Part shown: in pieces, positions 54,391 to 64,000 of the stretch
Layout: each line of letters starts with the position of its first letter
How positions within the stretch are numbered: the first letter of the stretch is position 1
DNA from: Bolinopsis microptera
Taxonomy: Eukaryota; Ctenophora; Tentaculata; Lobata; Bolinopsidae
Length of the DNA: 64,000 bases
Assembly: GCF_026151205.1 (NCBI RefSeq)
Contig: NC_087077.1
Coordinates: 124,001-188,000 of the forward strand
Direction of reading: 5' to 3'
Position numbers and translations under genes: made by a program
The notes under the pieces: model-generated
The model's database searches: none
What the model was told of the DNA's origin: nothing
Seen by the model: only the letters and a program-made list of their open reading frames with translations

Positions 54391-56639
54391 AACGTGAAAC
54401 ACTCCACAGCCGTTAATTAATTTGTCATTGGTGACGGGATAAAGTTAAAGCAAGATGTGTAATTTCATTTGCCTATCACCTGTCACAAAGTTACTTTGCA
54501 TTTATAATGCTTCTAGAATCTAGTTACACGATAGCGATCTCTGTTCCAATAAACGTGTGACCCAACAGAAGGGATTGTGGAAGGACCACGTAATTTTTCA
54601 TTAACACGTGACCTGATTACCCTCCGATTGAGTACTATACGGGGAACGTTGCGCCAGTCTGCACTGTAGTCAGATCGTATAAATTTTACTTTAAAATTGG
54701 GTTTCGGCGATCGGTGTTCAGTGTGAGACGTTAAGTTAGGTGAACATTGGTGCAAAAATATAATAATATACTAGTTTATCTCAAAGTTAAAAATCACTAT
54801 TTGTTTATAGTATACAAACAGTTTCATTTCTATCAAAAGAACAAAGATCGAGAGAAGGAGGAAGAATTGGAGGACTATCACGCATATTGTGGGGTTTAAA
54901 TTTGGTATTAGTAATTTAGGGTTCGACCGAAATGTTGGTCGGTTGGTTAATAGGAGCAGTCACTTCATTAGAATTATCAGATTAGGGGCAAACAAATAGA
55001 ATCACATTGGACATTATTGTGTATTGTGTATTGTGTAAATCAGTCGAAACCTAGAATGGCGTAAAAAAAATGCTAGCGCGCCTTGTTAATGCGCGCTATA
55101 CTTCTAGCTGCTGTAAATAAAAGAAGTATAGCATTGATAATGTAGTTTGGCGGCAGCGCCTGCCGATACCTGGATCTATTTGTGTTTTACTTAGAATTCA
55201 GTGAATATTTTTGTCATTCAGTCAGCACCATACCTGTTTTGGGAATTCATCAATGGATTTTGTTAATTTATTCTGAACAGAAGAACAAGAGGAATTTAAA
55301 ATTAAATGAGCCAATTTACAAAACTCATTCCACAGCCACACTGATTTATAGATGAATTGTTTAGTTGTGAAAGGTGATCGTGATTAACATTTTGTCTTTC
55401 CTATGAGGATATGGTGAACAAAGAGAACATTGAAATTGGTATCTTGTCTTAATTATCTAAAAAATTCCATTAGGCAACGTAGGGGGTTTTTCTATTAAAA
55501 AATTTGTGTAGGGGGGTTTCACTTCTTTTAAAAACAAAAAAGGGGCTAGTATTTTATGTTTTTTCAAATAGAGGTTGGTAGACTCCTTAACATAAAAATC
55601 GCAACCCAACCGTTGGGAGCCGAACCCGTCTAACTCTAGACATGTTTTGAATTTGATCTACATACCTTTTATGGTCTCCGAATAGAATTCTTATCATTTC
55701 TTCTAGTGTAATAAATAGTGGTTTTTTAAATGGTTATTAAGGAATACCTCCCACACAGATATAGCAAAACCGAGATGAGATCACTGTGTGAATGGTAAAT
55801 TTGGTACTCCTATTTAGTGATTCTGGTAAGCATTTATTATACGGTAGATACGTCCAACAAGCACTCGTTAGTTTTATGTTAAGGATTGTATGTGTGGTTC
55901 CAACTTAATTTATCATCAATATTTGATTTAACTTTTTACAATAAATTGTTAATTTTGTTATATTGCACATTTCAACTGTGATTATGTTAGTAATAAATCA
56001 ATAGAGTTCGACCGAATATCTGGTAAAACCCTCTGGTGTCGAGATTACTCCTTTCAGATCCCAAATTCGGATCACTACTCGTTAGGAGACCCGTTCCAGT
56101 AGGGACTGTCAGCGGTAAGTAAGCTCCTGTTTGGTATCGACTCCGGAAAACAGTGGTGGTCCCCGTTTTTGGTTGGAAATGTTGATACAGATCTAAAATC
56201 AGTTGAGAACTAAATTAACGCATTAAGTAAGTTGCTAATCTAGATCAATGTACAAGACCCAGAAGAAACAAATAAACTGTCTCTCAAGAAATCAAGGATT
56301 TGGGACACTTACAGAGACTTGTCCATTATGCGATCTTAAGTGACTGAGTATGGACGATGGCTTGCTGTGCGATAGGTTGTCACTCATCGCATCATAGGAC
56401 TTGCTGAAGATCATTAAAAAAAGAATACAAGTAAGCTGAGTGAAAGCAATGTGATTATCTATGTACAAGATGCCTAAAAACAACATCAAAGGACGCTGGT
56501 TTCTGTGGTAGAAGAGGCAAGGAGTGCTGTTTCCCAGATTCATGATAATGTAGTTATCCATTCGATTAATATTAGGACCATGGAATAGTTCGGGACAGTT
56601 CTGACAATAATGTGAGGAATATATGTGTTAAAGTTTTAA
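54391..56639. other. Non-coding; no gene supported
   Basis: Includes a small inverted repeat around GCGCGCC..TTAATGCGCGC near 55,075 and G/A-run-rich sequence at 55,480-55,550 like that at 46.7-47.7 kb. Confidence 0.4.
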
Positions 56640-59558
56640 ATGGAGGGGAAGAAACATATTTTGCTTCCCTCAGGGGCGCTGGATAAGCATTCTTTTTCTT
56701 TTTTCTTCTTATCGAAGGAAATGACTAAAGTGGCGACAATTTCACATCGCGTGCTATGGAATCATGTGACCATCACCCTTTTGATTGATAATGCCATCAC
56801 TGCTGTTGCAGAAACCCTCAAGAGGTCCAAAGCAAAAGAAACACACTGAAAAGTGTTGAAGAGAAGACTTGCTTTGTGGAAGGCAGTAAGCTAGAAGAGC
56901 TGCTGCGAGAAGGACAGGAGATTCAGAGGAGATGGGAAAGGGGAAAAATAAACATGGCAATGTTGAGAGATGTTTCAATCGACTAATGATGAACGGAAAA
57001 GTCAGTTGCAAGCAATGCGGTGATTGGTTAAAATGCCACGGGATTCTTGAACCTACTTCAGATTTGATAAGTGCTGAAGAGAAGCATCCCCAGGCATCAC
57101 CTGCATCAAAGGGAATCTATCTGAGTGGAACCTGTCGTGGAGGGTAGGCGGTTATTATTCGCCAGTATTGACGCGGGAATCGATAAGACAAGCAGCAAAA
57201 GGATACAGGGTGCTGCAGGGCCATTCAGGGAGGATGCGGATGCATGGAAGGACTCTACTGTGTTCTAAACAGTTTGGTAAGAAGTGTGAGGATTATGTAA
57301 TGCCATAGCAGGGATAGCAAGGAAAAACTATGTGTTCCGGTATTGGATCAACGCTGTTGACTCATTGACAGGGATGTCGACTTGTCCCCCTGGATAAAAA
57401 GCCTGGTGTCGGCCAGTAGGCATAGGTGAAGTCTTAAGAAGAGATATAGGAAACATAATGACCCTCCTACAGAAAGATCTGGTTGGAGCCATGCTCATAT
57501 TCAAGTTTGTGAGTCTTAGGGAGGAGCTGGAAGCAGCAGTCCATGCTGCAAGGGATGCTTTGAAGACCTGACTGAAACTTCCATCGTCTCCTCTCCCCCT
57601 CTTGAAGACCCTTGAATACGGAAGCTATCATCTTAGGGGATGAAGCGAATGCATTCACTTGCTGAACCGAGAGTGCTGCTCTCAACAACATGAACATCGT
57701 TTGTCCAGAAGTTGCTACTTACATTATGAACACCTACAGAAGCCTGCTAGACTGTTCATTGTAGGAGGAGATGAGCATCTTTTTAGTGAAGAAGGGACCA
57801 CACAAGGTGATCACCTGCCATGGGATTTTTATGCATCTGGTACAATACCATGATTGATGCAGGAAAATGTGAGAAGGTGGACTCAGATCTGGTACTGCTG
57901 ATGACTCTGCTGCTGGGGTAAATGGTGGAAATAAGGAAGTGGTGGGATAAACCTCTGTATTAAAGGACCACTTTTGGATACAACCCTAATCTTCTAAAAC
58001 ATGGGTCGATAGTCAGCCTGAGCACGAGAGAAGCATGAACCCTATCCAAGATGTCAATGTGGGACAAGCATTGGTCGACGATATCTGGCTGCTTCATCGG
58101 AACAGACCAAGGAAAGAGGCTTTCATTGAGGAAAAAAGTTCAAGAATGGTGTTTGGGATCTTAAACAGTAAGTGATATAGCATCAAGAGAACTCAGATAG
58201 CATACAGTGCATACTTGTATGGGCTTAGTAAAAAGATGGAACTATGTGTGCAGAAACTAAACCAGGAGGTTGCAGATAGGCTCACTCCTCTAGAACAAGT
58301 AACACGTGATGGAGTTTATCCCAGTATCATTTAACAGGCTGTTTAGCTGCACTGATGAACTAAGAACATTAATGGCTCTACCACCAAGATATGGAGGATT
58401 GGGTTATACCACGTTATGATGGAAATGGCAGACCGAGAGTACAATTTCTCAGGTTGAGCCACAAAACCCCTTAAAGAAGCAATTCTAAGCAGATAGACAA
58501 CATACAAAGAGGACTGGAGACATTGTAAAGGAGTGAAAACTGAGATAACGACAGAACGAAATCTCTTTTATCGACAACAACAAGCAGAAATACGACAGGT
58601 CTCGAGTCAACACCACTGGCCAAGTTGATGTTCAACTAGCGGATCCCGAGAAAGGGGCAAGTGCTTGGTTAAAGCACTACCTTTAAAAGAGTAGGGATAT
58701 CTGATGAATAATAAAAACATGTTCTCTGATGCAATAGCTCTCAAGAGATACAACCTGAACTTTAAAGGACTGCCCTAAAACATGTACGTGTGGCCCAGAA
58801 CTCAGCAAACCATGCGCTCATATGCATAAATTGGGGATATTTTTTGTTTTTTTTGGGGTGGGGTCACTGCGGCACATACTCGCTGAGAGACACCTTTGCA
58901 GCAACTAATGAGAACTGTGAAATGCAAGGATGTGCAGACTGAGCCAGTTCTTCTTCAGGTTGATGGTCTACAGTTTACCAAAGGGAAACAGTCCTTGGAG
59001 ACCAAGCCAGGCCTGGACATTTCTGCAAGATCGATTTGGTAATGCTTCAGAGACGGGCATTTCTTTTGATGTAGGGTTTTTTCTTGCCCAGCCCCCATCC
59101 ATTGCAAGCAAAACCGATACCAGCAATTACCTGTTACATGAAATGAGAAAAGGCGATGTTAAATGCAAGGGTTTCTTGAAGTGGAGAAAGGAAGCTTCAA
59201 ACCTTTAGTGTATCTCGAATTCTGGTGGAATGGGTGGTTGAAGCTGAGAGTCTGGTTCAAGACAGCTGGCAGTAAGTTGGAGTACCACATGGCCAGAGGT
59301 ACTCAGACGCTGTAGGATACACATAGAAAGGCCTTCGCTTTGAAATCTAGAACAACAGTTCGATTTCTCTCCGTGTGAGACAGAGCGTGCGAGAAAAAAA
59401 CATTGTAGGTAGATATAAACAGTCTAGATCTTAACTTGAGCCACAAGGCCAAGGGTAAAAAATTTTTGATTGTTAAGGGATTTTTTGAATTCTTAAAGGG
59501 TTGATTTTTATAATGGGTCATTTGCTATATTATGTGTTATAGTGTTTGAATATTTTAT
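56640..59558 (+). mobile_element. RT-endonuclease retroelement, copy 3, longest but indel-riddled
   Basis: Retains the upstream part missing in copies 1 and 2: L-A-L-W-K-A..K-L-E-E-L-L-R-E-G near 56,880, R-L-M-M-N-G-K-V-S near 56,980, E-K-H-P-Q-A-S near 57,083, then RT segments (E-G-T-T-Q-G-D near 57,790; W-Y plus A-D-D-S-A-A-G across a frame change near 57,890-57,915). From about 58,217 it parallels copy 2 nearly base for base but with single-base insertions and deletions every few tens of bases. The 3' end matches the other copies near 59,558. No frame is usable. Confidence 0.75.
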
Positions 59559-62279
59559 TTTTAAAAAATCCTTAGGGGGTTTGTTGAATTACAGTACGTG
59601 TCGAAATAAGGAGTAGGTGTAGAGCTTGAGTATGTAAACGGAATTTTTACCATGGTAAAATCATCTTCACACCGTTAACTGTGCAAAACAACTACAAAAG
59701 GTTCCTCCAAATTGTATACAGTGGAGCAATATCCTTTATTTCATTCAATTCTTCTTAAAGTATTCATAACCATATTTACGAATCTTTTAAGGTCATCCAT
59801 CAATAATTTAGGTTGCTTTTGCCGGACAACTTATACGGTATACGCCCTTTTTAATTTTTTATTCATAGATACAGCAAAAACAAGGAGACTACCATTGGCC
59901 GGTGTATTGTCAACACTCGTAAATAGACAGAACATTCTCCATCTCATTACTTGCTCTGAGCGGAGGGGTTTTGACTCACATTTCTTTAAAAGTCAGATAA
60001 CTTTTTGTTTGCCCTGGTTTCACTAATCAAGCTCAGCTCCTTGTCCGTGTTCCAGTCCTCGTTCAGATTTAAGTTGGAGGACTGTTTACTCTTCCATGGC
60101 TCCAACTCCTGAAATAGTCATGTGTTAAATCATCCTCGATTGGTGCCATAGGCTAATTGAGAGATTTAGAGGCACTGTGGTTCACCTAAGGACAAGTGGT
60201 AAAGATGTTATGAATAATAATCGTTTCACAGAAGAAACAGTTTGAGGTGAAGAAAAATTTAGTTTGCAGTTCAAAAGAATATTATACTTAATATGGTGTA
60301 AGTTTGTTTTGTACAGTATGTTAGACAGACTATATCTTGTTGATAATAGTTTTTCGGGGGGGTCTCATAGGAGCGGGTTAAGTATGGAATTGGTGTCTTC
60401 AATTCACTTTTTCCCCCCCCACAAGGTTCATCAACCCTTCGGATTTAAAAAAAATTTAAAGATAGGCTGGGCCGGGTTGGCCCACGGGTAGAGTTAGCTG
60501 GGGATGCTTTGCCTACTCTGGGGTATGGCATTCTTATGGGAGGTTGCGGTTGGAATCAGAAGGTTTTGTCATTGATGATTGGTTAAGTGTGTGGTGTGTC
60601 ATTGATGAACGCTTCAGTGGTGGACCTGGGTGTGGAGAGAGAGGCGAACTAAGAGGTGTACGTAGTTGCTTGTTTACTCCAGTCTGGTCCAGTTCCTCTG
60701 GCACTATTAACCATTTAGTGTGGTTTTGCAAAAGTGACGATGGTGGAGTTGTGTCGGTTGTCGAGTATGTCATTGACAGAGAGGTTAGTATATAGTAACA
60801 GGAAATATTGACCTCTTATTTGACCTCTTATCCACATCCTTCGGCTGTGGTCATTATATCACTTAGTATACAGTCCGAATTATAAAATCTGCGAATTAGC
60901 TTAAAAATGAAACTGTGAAGGGTGTGAAGGTACAAATTAGTGGAGGTTGACTGAGTAGTCAGCGTGGTGAAGCTGATGTGAAAAGAAGACCTGAATTATC
61001 CATTTCATTCCATGCTAGAAGATGATAGTTCACTATGAATGATAATTATTCAATTTTGGTAAATTTTAGTTATTTACTTTTAGGAAGCAATGAAAACTGG
61101 AGTTCATCAATGGTAGTATCTTTAGTGGATTGATTTATTTTGGCCCAATATGTGCCAAAACAGTATAAACCATCCTTAATAACAGTCAAAATTGGTATGA
61201 AAGAAATCAATTGAACGCACTGGATTTGAACAAAAATATAAATAAACCCGCCCCAAAAAAAACAGCTACCAATGTCTTTGTGTCTTAATAAAACACAGAT
61301 ATTGTCAGGTATGTAGTATAAGTATTTTGTATCTAGATTCTTGAGCAGTAACCAAGCCATTCATATTTAATATTTTCAATTTTTTTAAAGTTTTTTTTAC
61401 ACATCTGTTTGAGCTTAGGTTATTAATACCATAATAGATCTTTTCTGTGCTAGGTTTGACCGAGATTGGAGAGAATAAACGAGCTGTACGATTACACTGT
61501 CGACATACTTCAGTCAACTTAGTTCTACATTTTTACCCAATGTTTGTAACATTGTGAAAACAACAACACGGTGAACATGGCTGAAAGAGTACTGGGAGGA
61601 GCTATTACCACCAAGTTTTCTTTTAAAGACTTCCTCCTTGTTATTTAGTCTGATCAGGCTGCAAACATCTGTTAAAGATAAAAATTATGTAATATGGAAA
61701 CCTCTTGGACAGTATTTTTGGGTATTTTTTGATGTATTTAATTTGTACAGTACATGACATTTGTGTTGTTCAGTTTATAATTCGAGTTACTATGCCTCTG
61801 TTTGAGTTCAACTTTTATTCTTATCTTTTGTTAATGAGCCATTTGGAATGGATTTTATTCATGTGGCTGACTCTTCCATGACATTCTCAATAATTAGCTT
61901 CTTAGTTTACTTCGATTGGAACTGTTTAGTTACTTCTTATAATTAATTTTTAAATAATAAACAGGTACTAAGATAAGAGGGTATGTTGAGGAAAACATGA
62001 AGAGCCATCAGAAGCGGGGAACCTCCCATCTAAAAAGAGTCGTTCTTCAGGAGGTGTTATGTGGCGAGTCAACACCCAAGCTTTCTACACCATCATGCGA
62101 GATACTCAGATTGATGGAGGATAAACTCTGATTGACCATAATTAGTTGTTGTATATATACAATTTATTAGTTAAATTCTTATCAGAGAATAAAAGGAGAT
62201 AGGCCGTAAAAATGTTGATGTAAAATAAATTATGTGTAATCAATTCTTGCAATTTGGAATATGAAGAAAACTCATTCTT
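59559..62279. other. No supported gene
   Basis: Open frames at 60,264-60,795 (both strands) show no domain. This segment does not resemble 46.3-48.9 kb, although its flanks do match. Confidence 0.4.
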
Positions 62280-64000
62280 AAACACAAAGAATTAGCCAAA
62301 TTGGTTAACGGGCACGTTTTTAACATTATTTGGGGTTTTTCAGCATTGAACAACCTTCGCACTCATACAGTTGAGGAATTATCATGACATATTCAATTTA
62401 TTCTGGGCAAGAGCTTTTGTTCTATTATGATCATAAGGACCATATGAATAGTTATTTGACTCAGCATCACCGAGCTGTACATACAATCCTTCTGCCCAGG
62501 TGATTTTATATAAGATACAAGGTTTGATGAAGGAGCTGACGAGGTTGTGGAGCGTTATAATGCTTCTTAATAACCAGATTAAGATGGTGGGACATGTCGC
62601 AGTGTTCTCGAGTTGTTTCTTATGATCCAGTGTAGATCTACAGTAAACTCACGAAGAAATTTTTTAATGATTTATTAGATTTTTGTGGGTATGGTAGTTA
62701 TTATCTTTTTGGGTTAAGATTAGGGTCTTTAGTTAGGCCGTTTTCTGAAGGTCGGATCTCGAAGTTTAATAATAGGGACTGTTCAACAATTAATAATTAT
62801 ACGAAATATGTGTTCTGGTAAATTAGAATTTTCTGATTTTCAATTGTCATTAATTTCAGATTCTTCTCGCACTGAAGACACAAGAGTCCGGACCATGGTT
62901 CCATTTGCGAAAAGTTATCATGATATTCTGGACTGATAGTTATTTAGGTAAGAAACTAAAACGCAGAAGTTCAATAAAAGTATTCAGCTTGATTAATGTC
63001 AGATTATAAATATAATATTGTTTACGTTCACAAGAACGTTCGCTAATATCATACTATTTTATTTATTCGATGCGCTTGTGAACTTTAAGTGTTGGTTCTG
63101 TAGCAGCTTGATTTCAAATCCCCTGAACAAATTGTAACGATAGTGATTTCCTCACCGAAATTGCCGAAACTTCTTATTGTGATTTAGGTTACAATATTTG
63201 AGATTTGTAGCAAAGGTTTGGACTGTAGATAAGCTTTGAAATCTTGTGAAATGTTCATTAGAAATCCTTGTCCTCGCTGAATGCTATCATTCCAACCGGC
63301 GAAGAAGAGGGATCAAAAAACACGATGACTTCTCCAAGATTGGTTCGCTAGTGTTCCAGGTTTCAGTTTTCTCGCTTTACGAAATGTATAGATAAGCAGT
63401 CCAATCGTACAAACCAGAATTTAAATCCGGGATGACATTGTAAACATATAGAGGTACGAATACGCATCAGATGCTCCACTCTTCTTGACACTTTTGTGCA
63501 TCGCAATATTTCGGGACTGAAATAGAAATTAATCCTGATACATGATAACGTATCCAAGTATGGGCAGCGCTGATAGCCAAATAAACCCTGCTATGAAGTA
63601 GCCTTGTCTATTTACTTCGATTCTTGCTAGGAAACGGAAATGCGAGGCTAGTTGCTTTGCTAACATTAGAGAACAGAGGGAAAAAATACACTCACCGAAA
63701 AGAAGATGGTTACACAAAAAATAACTGATTTGGAAACAGTTTTGCTCTCACCAAGACATTTCGTCGCTATAATGTGATAAAGTTTGTCAAGCTAGTACAA
63801 TCACATCCAATTATCAGCCACTGCTAGGTTTCCTATGATTACCAAGTGATATTCTGTCCAGCTTTTATTGATTTCTGCTTTATGGCATTTGAGAACTACA
63901 AGATTTCTAAAATAGCGATGGTGGTGGTAGAGATGGTCCAAACTGCTAGAAGGTAGCGTCTCAACGGTACTTGGAGTAGTCTTCAGTCATTACTTTCTTT
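62280..64000. repeat. Block duplicated from 48,941-50,640, copy B
   Basis: Same order and orientation as copy A through to the window edge, with frequent one-base indels and substitutions. It probably continues beyond the window. Confidence 0.85.
63130..64000 (-). pseudogene. Class-A GPCR-like gene, copy B, frame-broken
   Basis: The TM1-TM2 region keeps H-L-V-I-I-G-N-L-A-V-A-D open where copy A has a stop. A frame at 63,529-63,717 reads L-A-S-H-F-R-F-L-A-R-I-E-V-N-R-Q-G-Y-F-I-A-G-F-I-W-L-S-A-L-P-I-L-G-Y, split here by hyphens only, which fits the TM3-TM4 part of a rhodopsin-type receptor (R near the D/E-R-Y position, W-L-S-A-L-P in TM4). Other parts are shifted. The two copies have different breaks. 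Confidence 0.5.

Noticed and set aside
60264-60795. Overlapping ORFs on both strands
   Set aside because: No recognisable domain and the region is of doubtful sequence quality.

Overview
The window is animal (metazoan) nuclear DNA, AT-rich, with spliced genes (GT..AG introns), many non-LTR retrotransposons, foldback and MITE elements, a TCAGGG telomere-like hexamer array and no bacterial-style operons. The mix of reverse transcriptase families suggests an invertebrate, possibly a cnidarian; that placement is an inference from element types, not a proven assignment.

Layout. About 0.3-0.5 kb (minus) carries an F-box domain. About 2.0-7.2 kb (minus) is a decayed LTR-type retroelement with gag-like and envelope-like reading frames but no recognisable pol. 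At 8.4-11.3 kb (minus) lies a 5'-truncated LINE with an almost complete reverse transcriptase. At 14.4-15.4 kb (plus) is an intact single-exon gene for a secreted, acidic, six-cysteine protein. At 15.7-21.0 kb (minus) are ten phase-consistent exons of an ATAD5/Elg1-like PCNA-unloading clamp-loader subunit, read through the Walker A motif and ending just before Walker B. The exon that ends after Walker A sits at the edge of a 14-copy, 40-bp tandem array whose unit contains the exon end and its 5' splice site. At 21.66-21.95 kb are the last exons of another minus-strand gene.

From 22.2 to 29.9 kb is an R4/Dong-type LINE flanked by (TAA)n, with a restriction-like endonuclease, split by a 2,400-bp DNA element that itself contains foldback and MITE insertions. 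From 30 to 46 kb the DNA is almost entirely mobile: small ORFs, a LINE 3' end, several copies of an 8-bp-TSD MITE family, a 1.26-kb TIR element, a mariner-like element with TIRs of roughly 350 bp, a (CCCTGA)n array bounded by CAATTG-containing repeats, and copies of a second reverse transcriptase family with a C-terminal endonuclease-like domain.

From 46.6 to 64 kb sequence quality looks poor. A homopolymer-rich stretch (46.7-47.75 kb) resembles low-quality consensus. The 56.6-64.0 kb part repeats the reverse transcriptase of 45-46 kb and the 1.7-kb block of 48.9-50.6 kb (a minus-strand class-A GPCR-like gene) in the same order, with many single-base indels. This is most simply an unpolished or falsely duplicated haplotype, though real duplicated pseudogenes are possible.

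The host genes do not form one pathway. The main biological interest is the splice-donor minisatellite inside the ATAD5-like gene and the unusually readable record of nested, TSD-bearing insertions.
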